Shown here piece after piece: positions 22,381-33,256 of a stretch of DNA of 64,000 bases. Origin of the DNA: Strobilurus pachycystidiatus. Its lineage: Eukaryota > Basidiomycota > Agaricomycetes > Agaricales > Physalacriaceae. The position numbers and the translations under genes were made by a program. The notes beneath the pieces were generated by a model. It did not search any database, was not told the origin of the DNA, and saw nothing but the letters and a program-made list of their open reading frames with translations. The DNA is taken from NCBI GenBank assembly GCA_019915135.1, contig JAHLMK010000003.1, positions 1,550,001 to 1,614,000 of the forward strand, in the 5' to 3' direction. Position 1 is the first letter of the stretch. Each line of letters begins with the position of its first letter.

Positions 22381-22580
22381 TGTGGGACTGCTTGGATGAG
22401 ATGCCCGTTCTCTGAAGAGAGCGTCTATACATATAGCGAAGCACCCGGCGCTAATCTATAGTACTTGACTTAGACAGAGTAAGTATATTACAGAAGGATC
22501 CTCAACGGCGACTTCGAATGAAGATCATGAGAATCTTCCGGCGGAACAGAGGCAAGCTGCATCGCACACGATTGACTGGG

Positions 22581-23178
22581 CTGTGGCCAGATGTCCCAGA
22601 ACTTACCCCATACTGTCATCCGACTGTAGTGTTGTCAACCCATAGCAAACCCATGGATTCGAATGCATTGGCAGATCAATACCTACTCAGCATCAAGACC
22701 ACGTCGGCGCGATTCCGTAGTGGGCGACGAGAGAGATTGTCAACTCCTCCTCCCGCGCCATTATATACTTAGTTTCCTTCAAGCGTTTCTCGTTCTCGTT
22801 AGGCGTCTATAATAATACTAGACTTCGTTGAGTACGACTATCATCATGACAAGTGACAGTGAAGGCAGATCCTTGTTCGCCCTTGTTCAGTTCAAAGCCA
22901 ATTGAATTCTATCCACTCCCACCGCAAACGAAAAGAAGCCCAAGGGTGTGAAATGACCGGGTTGTTATGGGGAGGCAATAACAGGTCAGGTATAAGACAA
23001 AGCTTTACTCGTCGTCCGCGAAAATAGTATCGACAACAGTACTAGAAAGAAGGGGAAGGAGCCGTAAAACAAAGAGTCCCAGCGGCGTACTTGAGATTAA
23101 ATAGACAGTAAGAGATCGGGAGTGTGTAAAGGATAGGGCGTATCGATACAGATGGAGTCGCGCATATCATCTCTGAGT
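22581..23178. other. Intergenic, junction of the left arm with single-copy DNA
   Basis: Similarity to the right arm fades at about 22580. The remainder is the 3' flank of the Ser-rich gene. No gene or repeat recognised. Confidence 0.5.
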
Positions 23179-24433
23179 CTAATACCTGACACCAGTGTTG
23201 CCACTGTTGTAGTCGTACGCGTCTGTGGCGCCGTAGCCGGTCTGATGGTGGATGGGCACGCCTGCATTATAGTCTGACCTCGTAAGACTGGGACCGCGAG
23301 CAAGCTCCTGCATAGGTGGTTGCGGGCTGGTGCCACGGTTTAGGCTGGCGCCGCGGCTGAGGTCCGCATAATCTCCGTATCCCGCGTTGTACCCGCCAGT
23401 TCCTGCCGTGAAGTCGTGATCAGGAAGAGGCTGGAGAGATGGAGCCACATTGGCACCGTGGCCAGTCTCGGAGCTGTGCGCAGAGTACCCGCCGTGATGG
23501 GCACCCGAATGGAAGGACGAGGTGTCAGAGTTGGCGCGGCGGTGGGAGGCGGGGACTTCGGGACCGTCCGAGTCGTTGGTGGGCTGCCAGTCAATGGGAT
23601 TGAGACGCCTGTCAAACTTGCTTGAACGAGCAAGCTTCCACTTGCGGAAGATGGTCCACAGGACAATCACAAAACCGATAGAGGCAGCAACGGCAATGAT
23701 GATTGTCAAAGCGGTTCCTTTACCACTGGTCGATGCGCTACCACTGGTCTCAGGGGCGGTGGTGGAGGAAGGACTGGCGACGGCATCGACAGTTGCGGTC
23801 TTGGTGCTGCGACCAGGCCCAGAAGAGGCTTCTTCATCTGTCTCGGTCTCTGTCGCGACATTGACGGTGGGAGTTGGGGTCGCTTCCGTCGTGGCAGAGG
23901 TCGTTGAGGTGGTGGTGGCGACCGTAGAGGTGGTCGACGTCGACGACGAGGACGAGGACGAGGAAGACGAGAGCGAAGAAGAGCTAGAGGCAGCGGCGGA
24001 TGAAGCAGACGAAGCGGAGCTCGAGGCAGTGAGATCCTGTTCGAAAAGAATAGATCAATTTGTGGTTCAATGGGAGAGAGGGGGTTTCACTTACGGAGAC
24101 GATAGAGGAGACCAGGTCCGTCGTCGTCGTTTTGGCTGCTGGAGCACTAGAGGTGCTGTCGGCAGCATCAGAAACGGAGACGGCCGCTGAAGACTGGGCA
24201 GCAGCTTCAGAATTGGTCGGGGCGGCGGCGGCGGAAGTCGCTGCCTGGGAGCCACTGGCTTCAGCAGCGGCAGCAGAGGGGCCGGCCTGGGGCGCCCGTT
24301 TGCGAATGAAGCGGTTCATATTGGCATGGTCGCGCCTGAGGACCTGTGCGTGCCCCTTTGCCTCGGCAGAGAGAACGAGGGCAAAGAGAAGGAGGGTAAC
24401 GAATGTGATGGTGGTCTTGTATGATTTGAACAT
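23179..24433 (-). CDS. Ser/Ala-rich single-pass membrane protein (Mid2/WSC-sensor-like)
   Basis: The start ATG at 24431-24433 gives a hydrophobic signal peptide (TFVTLLLFALVLSAEA). A long Ser/Thr/Ala-rich extracellular region follows, likely heavily O-glycosylated, interrupted by one intron (24037-24094). A single TM helix lies near 23650-23710 (LTIIIAVAASIGFVIVLW), with a basic stop-transfer RKWKLARSSKFDRR. The cytosolic tail is rich in Gly, Tyr, Asn and Ser and ends at NTGVRY. This layout is that of fungal cell-wall stress sensors, but there is no Cys-rich WSC domain, so Mid2-like is the closer comparison. Function is inferred from architecture only. Confidence 0.7.
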
Positions 24434-25084
24434 GGCGTCGACGTTGCGCTCGGCGATGAGCTCGTTGGAGTGGTCGTCGTCGGGGAACGCTGTGGGGATA
24501 GGGCCAGCCGAAGGGATGAAGCAGGAAAGCAAAGCGATCGATCGAGACCATAACACGCTTGACGACCAACAAAAAAACACCTGCATACAAAAAACACAGC
24601 TTGTTTCAAAGTGAACAACTCAATAACGAAGTAAGTACAAGGTAAGTAACAATTGAAAAAGAACAAGGCGCCCGTTCGCTTGGGCTCCCTCGAAGGAAGA
24701 TGTACTGTGCGCACTTGTTCTTTCTTGGGAGTCGCCGCTTTGCCCAAGTTACCGAATGGCACCCACCACCCTGTAACAGTCATTATCGCGACTTATCTCG
24801 CAATTTGCTTTGCTTCAGTCTTATGTCCAAGTCACGGCTTTCCCAACACCCTCTGCTCACCATTCCAGCTCCAGCTCCACCCATTTACCATTCCCCGGTG
24901 CTCATTGGCTCTTTGTAACCAAGCTGCCGCTCAACAGCGCCATCAACCCTCACTCCATGCCATCATTCACCCTGCCACACTACCATACGCCGAATTATCC
25001 GTGTAGCATTTCGCTCACTAGCGTCCAAGGTATACGGTAGGTAGGATTAGCACGTAACAACGTTCGTTAGATACAAAGAGTCCA
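24434..25084. other. Intergenic, pyrimidine-rich promoter region
   Basis: 5' flank of the Ser-rich gene and 3' flank of the heparinase-like gene. Contains CT-rich runs (24820-25000). No gene recognised. Confidence 0.5.
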
Positions 25085-27563
25085 TTAATTATGGCTCGTC
25101 AGCGACCAGTCATCAAGCGCCACAGACGACGGCGTCACAAAATCTACATCGTCCCACTGCGGGTTGAACAGCACCTCAATCGTGTTCGTGCCTGCGTCGA
25201 GTTCGATGATCACAATCGTGATTCCGGGGTTGGGCTGGTCCGGGACGGGCGGCGTGGGGTCGGTGGAGAGTCGGACAGCGTCCGTGGTCGTGAACGACGC
25301 GTCGCTAGGGCTCAGAATCTGCATCTCCAGCTTCTTGCCGTCACGCGTCAATGTGGCTGTCGACCCGTCGGCAGACACGGTGGCGTTCGTGTGCATACGC
25401 CACTGGACGGGGGCTGATGTTGTGATCTCGTCCTGAATGAGCACTTGCTTACGCCCATTGAGCATGCGCACGCCACGCTTGACCGACGTCCTGTAGATCA
25501 GGTTAGCGACAGATCAACAAGGCACATGAGTTGACGGACGCGTTGAAGTAAGCAGTAGTGAGATCCGCAACCCAGTAGGCGGTGTCGTCCTTATCCACAC
25601 TGAACACCGTGCTTGAACCTTGAGTCGTCTTTGAGGAACCCGAGGCCGAGATGACAGGCTCAGCGAGAACATTCTGGTTGTCCGCGTTCACCAACAGCGT
25701 GCTCTGTCCCTCCGTCCTCGTCCTGAAGTACAACCACCGATCACTCTCCTGGGTATCGTTCGAGAAGTAGTTGGTCGAGAGATAATCGCCAGAGCCGTAC
25801 TCTCCGGCCCAACGCGTGCCTAGAGCATCCAACACAAAGTCTCCGCAATCTAGGTCGTTATGCGTCTGGTGACCCTGGTTCTTGCCCGCCTTCATGGCAA
25901 CAAACATGGCTTCGTTATCGGTCCAGCTGCTCCGCATAGACACCCACTGGTCGAGCTCGTTATCGAAGAACGCGTCTAGGGCCTTGCCGTTCCAGAACGC
26001 GCCGGTGACGGTGGGATCGTACCAGAACATGGCCCAAGGCTCCGCAGCGTCAGCCTGTTCGCGCTGGAAGAGCGTGTACGTCGGCTGGTCATACTGGGCA
26101 CCATAGAGCATCAACGAGTTGGCGGTGGCAGAGTACTTGTTCGGGCCGTGGTCACCCCAGTCGAACTTGGAAGTAGGACCGTAGCTGAACATGTGGAAGT
26201 CCCCGGTCTTGTAGAAATTCTCATTTGTGCTGAGCATCCCCAAGTCGCCACCAGTTGCAGTCATCAGGGCGGAGGTCATCTCGGCGTGACCAGTGGTACC
26301 AAAATACCAATAGTTGGAAGTTTCTGCCCATGTGCCGTCGTCTGAGACAGCATAAACGCAGTTCTCCAGCGCGTTGGGAACTGTCAAAGACAACAGCTGC
26401 GCGGCATTACCCGTCGTGTCCTCGTCCAAGATGGCCAAAGACGCCAACGTCAAACCACCGTTACACACACAATTCCAGTTACCGGTGGTGTTGGTTTGCC
26501 ACCAGCCATAATAGTTGTCGGCGACGGTGTAGGAATCGACACCAGGCTGGAGGCCATACAAGTTGAGGGTATAGCGCATCTGGGTCTTCTGGTCATCGGA
26601 GAGAACGTCGAAAAGCCAGTCGTAGGCGATAGCATAGGCTGCACTGAACTCGGCGACGTCAAGGAAATGCGCAGCGTTCCACTTGTCGTCATCCGGTCCA
26701 AAGGACGTGGTACCGTTTCCAGCGCAGTTCTGCATTTTTGTGATCAGAAAATGGAGACAATGCCCACGATGAGGGTACGCACCTGAATTTCGAGCCATGC
26801 GCGGTCCGCCCACTTGGTATCGTTGGTCATGCGATACACATATGAGAAGGCCTTGACCTTCATCTTAATTTCACGAGCAACATCGAGGACACCACTGTCA
26901 CCGTCCATGTAGTAGGTTACAGGATCCTGGCTGTAGTAGTCTGTCGCATTTCCGAAGATAGTGTCATTCCAGTAGGTCAGATAGGGATCGTTGCGAATGA
27001 GAGTTGGAAGGGCGTCCCATTTATATTGAGGTGCGATAAGTCGGGGATGATCCGAGCGCAGAGTGGTGACGCTGGGTTTAGAGACTGACCAGGGGTCTTT
27101 CGGCCATGCAATAGAGCTGTCGGTAGTGTCAACGAATGTGGGGGTGGTGAATGCAGCAGTGTTAGTCTGAATGTTGATAAATCATTTGTCGCCGTGAGAA
27201 AAGCAAACGACGCACTGTGGAAGGGTAGATGGGGACCATGAACTCGCTGTCGGTGGCCGTTGCGAATAAACCAATATCCGCCTTGACGCTGACGACTGAG
27301 CTGGGATTGGAGGAGGAGGAGGAGGAGGAGCTGCTGCTGCTGCTAGAATCATCGCTACTGGAAGCTCTGCTACCAAGGATACCGCCGACAACGGCACCAG
27401 CAATGACGACGACGGCGACGGGAATGCCGAATTTAATCCAAGGGCTGACGCCGGCTTTCTTCTGCGGGACGGGGGCGATGTAGCCTGTAGATTGGCTGTA
27501 ATAGGGATCGCCGGCTCCATAAGGGCTACTGCCGTTATCGTGAATGGTGTTGTAGTTCGCCAT
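25085..27563 (-). CDS. Heparinase II/III-like protein, membrane anchored
   Basis: A short cytosolic N-terminus is followed by one TM helix (near 27370-27430, IPVAVVVIAGAVVGGILG), a poly-Ser linker encoded by a TCC/AGC repeat, then a large extracellular domain. That domain has an alpha-toroid part (EIQNCAGNGT..., YDWLFDVLSDDQKTQMRY) and a beta-sandwich part. It contains NQGHQTHNDLDCGDFVLDAL, the His/Asn-rich stretch typical of heparinase II/III family lyases. These cut uronic-acid polysaccharides; the fungal substrate is unknown. Introns are near 27170-27216, 26736-26783 and 25472-25520. The last is best read with donor GTCCGT, giving NATSVKRG. Stop near 25085. Confidence 0.85.
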
Positions 27564-28173
27564 GCGCGCTACGGGAAAAAGGGTGAAGTAAACGAGAGGC
27601 GCAGACTATATAAGTCTTCCGTGAGGGGAGGAAAGACAAAAGTGTCTTGAAGAGGCAGGTCGAAAAGGTTAAATGGCAACGGCAACCAGGATCTCCCACA
27701 AGCGTGCGCATGGCGTGGGAATACTCATGCCACAGAGAAGTGCCGACAGCTATGAATAGGCTTGTCGTCTCTATTTTTACTTGGTCAGATATGCAGACAG
27801 CTTGTTTTCTCACCTTGAACCGAAGCCTCGTCGCGCAAAAGCGCGGACTTACGTTGGTGTACATAGTCACCGCGGCACTACAAACATCAATCTCGTTGAT
27901 GTTCACCAACGCGTCCAAGCCTCTCTCTGAATCTCTCTCGAATGCTCAACTCAGCGCGCGTCATATAATTAGATACTAACACCACAGTCACTGCAATCAG
28001 CACCTGAAGTCGGCGAGCGCTGTCCGTGTTTCCAGGAGCCTCTGGAGGTCTCATTAGGATCACAAGTAAAATTAGTTCCAATCCCGCAGCAACGACGGTG
28101 ACGGCTTGATGTTGGCCACATTCAGATCTGTTCCTATTAAAGCGTGTATAGAGCTGCTATCTTGCCTTTAAAT
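27564..28173. other. Intergenic, nothing recognised
   Basis: 5' flank of the heparinase-like gene and 3' flank of the thiolase. The short frames at 27535-27918 and 27887-28081 resemble nothing known. Confidence 0.5.
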
Positions 28174-29944
28174 TCATTCTCGCACGAACACAGCAGCAGC
28201 ACCCATTCCAGTCCCTTTCATTAATGTGAGCATGTTCCGCTTGATAAACGTCGCAAACGTACCGATGCACATCGATGTGACCAAGATCTACATAAATAGA
28301 GTCAGTTTCTCATTGAATTCAGCACCATTCGACTGCACATACCTTGCCCTCCCTACGGCCGAGCTCGTTGAGACCAGTAGCTATCTGTCGAGCGCCGGTA
28401 CAGCGTACAAGAATAAGACTGTCAGCCAGAATATAGTCTTAGAAATAGAACACTCATCTAACGGATGGCCGAACGCGATGGCTCCACCATTCACGTTGAC
28501 CTATGGAATGAGACAGTTTTGAAAGTAGATCCTGCATCATAGAGACAGTACAAACCTTTTCACTGTGAAGTGCGAGGGTCAGGCAGGCTTTTCACTGAAG
28601 ATAGATGGCTTACTGTGGAAGACCCAATGCACTCATAACATAGACACATTGTGACGCGAACGCTTCATTGATCTATTCTCGTCAGAAATGAACGGGGAAA
28701 GAAAGGGGAGGCCTCACCTCATACAAGTCAACATCATCTTGCGTCAGACCGCAGCTCTTCAAGACCATTGGAATCGCGTACAGTGGGCCGATGCCCATTA
28801 TCCGTGGTGGGACGCCTCACAGACTTTTGAGTCGAACTGAATTATTGCAATGACCGGCGAAGCTTACCAGCGACTGCAGTCGTGACATGCTTTCCAATGA
28901 TTTTCAATCCCAACTCATCAGCCTTACGCCTTGTCATCAGCATTACAGCCGCTGCGCCATCCGTGACTTGACTAGCATTCCCTCCCGTCGTAGATGACTT
29001 GCCCCATTGAGGGAACGCCGCACGGATCTTGGCCAGTGATTCCTTCGTTGTGCCAAGTCGGATACCATCATCCTTCGTGACAACGGCAAGCTTGCGGTCA
29101 CCAGCAGCATCCTTCTGGAAGACTGTGAAGGGAACAATCTCATGTTCGAAGTACCCGGAGCGCTGAGCGTGTTCGGCACGTTGGAAGGATGCAGCTGCAA
29201 ACGCGTCCTGGTCTTCTCGTGAAACATTGAACTCCTCAGCGACATTCTCGCTGGTCCATCCCATGGGCTTTGGACAATCTGCAGACGCGGGATTGCACGA
29301 TATAAGGTCACTTTGCTTTGGACCACCATTGTCTGGACTGAATAAATGGGTGTCATTAGAACGAATGGAGCCGAGGGAGGAATTAGACAATTCTTTCACT
29401 TTTCAGACATACTCTCCACACCAACCGCCAGCCCGACCTCAATTTGTCCAGCGCGAATCTGGTTGGCAATAATCGTGACAGCCATAAGCCCACTAGAACA
29501 GAACCGATTCAAGCTTTGGACGGGAACGGATTCCGGAAATCCGGCGGCCAGAGAGGCTGCTCGCGCGTGATACATTTCATCCGGAGTGAGAACCGTGCCG
29601 ACGCAGATATCACCGACCAGAGAAGGGTCGAAATTCGAGTGAGCTAACACTTGCTGAGACGGTGTGAGAGGTACATCGAATACCAGACGTATTCGCTCAC
29701 CTTGAACATTTCCAGCATGAGCTCGTCAGTTCTATGAAGTGGGTAAGCCTAACTTTAAGACAATACGAAGGGTTCAAGTTGATTACCGAGCATCCTTGAA
29801 ACCGCCTTTCCTCGCCTTACACAACGGCGAGCGGATGGCCATTGTGATGACGACATCGTCGGGATTTTTGCGGGTGAGCGCTGCCACACCTTGGGGAGCG
29901 TAGAGGTGGGATGCGAGCTGCTTTACGCGTTCCATGGTGGTCAT
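28174..29944 (-). CDS. 3-ketoacyl-CoA thiolase, peroxisomal (POT1-type)
   Basis: Last enzyme of fatty-acid beta-oxidation; releases acetyl-CoA from 3-ketoacyl-CoA. The start [14 protein letters not shown] contains RVKQLASHL, a perfect PTS2 peroxisomal signal. The nucleophile Cys is in [13 protein letters not shown] (about 29505). Next come [19 protein letters not shown] and CTGARQ, and the second active Cys in MCIGTGMG. The C-terminal third is split into tiny pieces. GLP is joined through a 7-nt exon (28556-28562) to VNVNGG. GHPLG is joined to CTGAR only if the intervening intron is read as AT...AC (28405-28457). The last exon, spliced in phase, ends FVRE at 28174-28176. Confidence 0.9.
28405..28457 (-). 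other. Probable AT-AC intron in the thiolase gene
   Basis: Removal of 53 bp starting ATGAGTG and ending TTGTAC restores the universal thiolase sequence GHPLGCTGAR exactly. The first bases differ from a standard GTGAGT donor only by A for G at +1, so it looks U2-type and not U12-type (which would start ATATCCTT). A GT-AG alternative exists (GTTAGA...GACAG, 44 bp) but would replace the Gly after GHPL with four extra residues. Confidence 0.7.
28556..28562 (-). other. 7-nt microexon of the thiolase gene
   Basis: TGAAAAG is flanked by a good acceptor (CTTCACAG) and donor (GTTTGT). Including it gives GLPHEKVNVNGG, matching the family pattern GLPxEKVNxNGG; skipping it breaks the frame. The same seven bases also occur about 36 bp upstream, but that copy is followed by CC and not GT. 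Confidence 0.75.
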
Positions 29945-30385
29945 GAAGAGAGAATGATACCCGGTTTCGGGTATTACATGCGAGTACGCTGCCGTCGTCG
30001 TATGCCCGCCATGACCTAGGTCCGGCCGGTACGGCAGTCAATTATCAAGTGGTTTCGATGCGGATGATGCCGAGCTAACTGATGCGTCATGCCCCTTTCG
30101 TCCTGCGCCCATCTTGTTCGAGTTGTTGGCCTTGATCCGTACGTCCGATCGCGTTCCACGTCGCATCCGTACATATCCTGTGCATATCCTCCTTTATGTC
30201 ATTTTCCCTTGCATATAACTTGGGATACTGCGCATCGAATGCCCCCCACACGTACTGATTTCACTCCTCTCCATAGATCACGTCGCTCACTGAGCCTATC
30301 AATCTATCGCCACCGCTACACGGTCTTCCGATCTCTGTTGATTCACAGAACAACTCGTCTTCTCTTTCAACCTAGATACTACAAC
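29945..30385. promoter_or_regulatory. Divergent intergenic region, thiolase / TatD
   Basis: About 440 bp between two divergent starts; holds both promoters. CT-rich towards the TatD start. No specific site recognised. Confidence 0.45.
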
Positions 30386-32034
30386 ATGCCAGTCACTGTG
30401 ATTGCCGCAAAGCCCGTCGACGTCGTTGATCCAAGCAAATTCAGGTATATTGGTGAGCAATACCTTGTCTCTTTCATCATGTCTCTGAAGAGATGTAGAC
30501 ATCGGAGGTAAACAATCACCGAAGATCCTATCTCTAGATATTTCACGCAGCGACAGTCAATCTTACCGATCCTGTGTTTCGTGGCTACCACCACGGACGA
30601 AAGAAACACGAAGGTACGCTTCACGGCCTCTCTCCAGACTTGTTCTCATCAATCTTGCTACTTCTGACTCAGATGACCTGGAAATCATGCTTGAGCGCTC
30701 TCGAGCTGCCGGCGTCAAGTCAATGATTATCACAGGCGGCAGTCTACACGAATCGAAAGAGGCACTAAAACTAGCTGAGCAATATGGTGAGTATGTGCCA
30801 TATGCCCGTAATTTTACGCCTCGTAAGTATTGGTCGCCATGGGGTGCGATTGCCGAAACCTTACATCTGGTTTGACGTTATTTCGCCCTACGTAGTTATG
30901 AGGATGTGGCAATCGCCCCTCATGGCGACATGCATACTTACGAGGCTTGAGATCACGATACCGTCCTCGTAACAGTTTCTCAAGAGTGATACCTGCTCAG
31001 GCCTATACGCGACCGTGGGATGCCATCCAACTCGTTCATCAGAGTTTGAGAAATTCCGCGGCGGACCGGATGCATACCTGAAGGCACTTGATGACTTGCT
31101 TGACGAGCGGATGAAAGGAAAGGGACGTGCCGTTGCCGTTGGTGAATGTGGTCTCGGTGTGTCCCATTCAACCCGAGGCAGCCGCATTGGACTGGCTGAC
31201 ATGTCCTCAGACTATGACAGAACACATTTTGCTTCTCCCGACACACAGAAGAAGCACTTTCGTGAGTCCTTATGTTATCGCCGATGGCTCCGTTCGTTAA
31301 TGCGCCACAGGATCCCAGCTCGGACTAGCGAAAAAGTATCACTTGCCACTCTTCTTACACTCGAGGGCTGCTCACCAGGACTTCGTGACCATACTGCGTG
31401 AAGAAGGCTTTGGTGAAGACGGTGGCAAGGCCGTCGGCGCCAAGGGTGGCGTTGTCCACAGTTTCACGGGCACTGCCGATGAAGCAAAGGAATTGGTGAG
31501 TTCGTTATCAGACTTCTAGAATCCACGCTAAGCATAGGTATAGATGGACATGGGCTTCCACATCAGGCTCGTGGACTTCTCTGTTGTCTGCCCAAATCCT
31601 TACTGAACCCTTGGCCCTCCACAGTATTAATGGCTGTGGTCTGAAAACAGAAGCGAACCTCGCCGCCGCAAAATCCATCAGACCAGAGAAGATTTTGCTA
31701 GAGACCGGTAAGTTCTTAAGCCATCTACTGATGCGACGTCGGACCTCATACCAACGGTTTATTAGACGCGCCTTGGTGCTCTTTAAACGCCACACACGCG
31801 TCTAAAGCCCACCTGGACAGTCTTTCGCCCTCTCTACGCTCCCTATACTTCCCTCCGGCCACTAAACCAGAACAGTTTGTGCTTGGGAAACCAGTGAAGG
31901 GTAGGAATGAACCCACAGCCATCGGTGGTGTGGCGTGGGTCATTCATCAGTTGAACGGGGTACCATTTCACAAGGTAACCGAGAAAGCGTGGTCGAACAC
32001 GGTAGAGCTGTTCGGCCTGGATGAATTGAAATGA
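30386..32034 (+). CDS. TatD-family metal-dependent deoxyribonuclease
   Basis: Cytosolic or nuclear Mg-dependent DNase of the amidohydrolase TIM-barrel fold. Exons join to give VNLTDPVFRG (first metal site region), GLYATVGCHPTRSSEF (metal His), VGECGL/DYDR (split by an intron), LPLFLHSRAAHQDF, GVVHSFTGT and LLETDAPWCSLNATH. These are the standard TatD signatures in order. The start at 30386 (MPVTVIAAKP) precedes a 95-bp intron. The intron after EQYG (30786-30990) is unusually long and carries a 37-39 bp inverted repeat. Stop at 32032-32034. Confidence 0.88.
30818..30946. repeat. Foldback (hairpin) sequence inside a TatD intron
   Basis: GCCTCGTAAGTATTGGTCGC... at 30818-30854 is repeated inverted at 30908-30946 with a few mismatches and a short indel; the loop is about 53 bp. 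Candidate tiny MITE or foldback insertion. Confidence 0.8.
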
Positions 32035-33256
32035 TCTAGAGCAAGATCGCGGTCTCCAATCCATTTTGGTAACCTGTTACTATTCATCTGGATGCAGTGT
32101 AACTGACCCGCGGCTCAGACACCAGTTCCGCCGTTAGAGCTGTCCTTGACGCGTCTCCACCAAGTCCCCACTATTTCGACATTATCTGATGTAATTTATA
32201 TTTTGCATTGTCCTTCATCGATTCATCAGTTCTATACAACGCGGTAAGTCGACGCACGCGGTTGTATGGTTTGGTTCCTGGGCGCCAATCTATGTGGAGG
32301 GAGGGAGGGAGATTGAGTGAACGGCCGAGATTGCTTTCAAAGTTGAGTTACAGCGCGCCCGTAATGCATGCCTTGTCCTTGGTCTTGTTCGCTCTCAATG
32401 GCTACCGTGTACTTTCCTCTGTTGAAGATGTTTTCTCAAAGGGGTCACTGGTTTTGTGAGTATGTGAGTATGGGTCCCCACGAAAAGAATTTGTCTCCAT
32501 TTAGGACAAGGACAAACTGGACAAATTCGCGGGAACACTACGAAAAACTCCAGTCCCTTCAGGGTGAGCGTTCTTCATTTTCGCGCCATCCACGAGGCTA
32601 ACTCCCGCTTTCAGGCATTGTCGTCAGATGCAGTAGGACCAGCGGCGCACTGGCGTTTGTCCAGAAAATTGCGCCACAGGAAGTTTGCATCTTGATTCAC
32701 CAATCGATCCTTCTTCAATTAATTAAGGAGACCCTAAAAGGGATCATGTCGCCCTGGACCTACGCCGACTTCCGATGGCAGTCTACCACGGCCTCGTGTA
32801 GATGTACGCCTTCGACATCACCTTGAGGCAGCGCGCGGGTGTTGTTTTGAATACCAGTTAGCCGTCAGTGGCATACATCCATCCGCTCACTCGGATGCCG
32901 GCGAAGGGTACGAACGGCATGGACCCACTCATATATACAACTTATAACAGATTTGTTGACACGAGGCCCATTGTTCTCGGGCCTCGAGGCTGACTGGTGG
33001 GTCCTCCTTCCCGAATTGGGGCTACTGCCTTGTTCTTCTCCTGTTTGTTCGCCTTACGTGTACTCGAACAAACTGGTTACACAATGCCGCACCAAGTCAA
33101 ATGTTTTGACGCATGTTGATCGGCGCTTGGTTTAAAAGTGAACACCAACTAGTTGAACTTTCCATCTTCCTTCGGTACGATGATGACCACCGTTCTTGTG
33201 AGTTAGCAACAGCCCGCTCACATTTGCTCGTCACTGAACACACTTCCTTCCAGACC
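32035..33256. other. Long intergenic stretch, no gene seen
   Basis: About 1.2 kb. Contains a GGGA-type short repeat at 32296-32312 and only short frames without family resemblance. The right end is the promoter of the F-box gene. Confidence 0.5.

Larger units (their letters stand above)
15100..22580 (+). repeat. Left arm of a large inverted segmental duplication
   Basis: Reverse-complement copy of 49330-56540. Gene order from the outside inwards is DUF6534-like, OMT, SH3BGR-like, LMW-PTP, small membrane protein. Boundaries are by eye: matching stops near 15100 at the outer side, and near 22580 (aagctgcatcgcacacgattgact) at the inner side. The part between the DUF6534 and OMT starts is poorly conserved. 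Confidence 0.9.

Noticed and set aside
22252..22461. Plus-strand open frame in the left arm inner end
   Set aside because: It is the antisense of the small membrane gene's first exon and is not conserved as a protein in the right arm.
27312..27356. Trinucleotide run as a separate repeat element
   Set aside because: It encodes the poly-Ser linker of the heparinase-like protein.
28414..28462. A GT-AG reading of the thiolase intron (GTTAGA...GACAG)
   Set aside because: It keeps frame but inserts extra residues into the invariant GHPLG motif; the AT-AC reading fits the family exactly. Kept as the stated alternative because RNA evidence is missing.
33113..33256. N-terminal extension of the F-box protein
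   Set aside because: Open by chance; composition and lack of family resemblance favour a start at 33257 or 33353.
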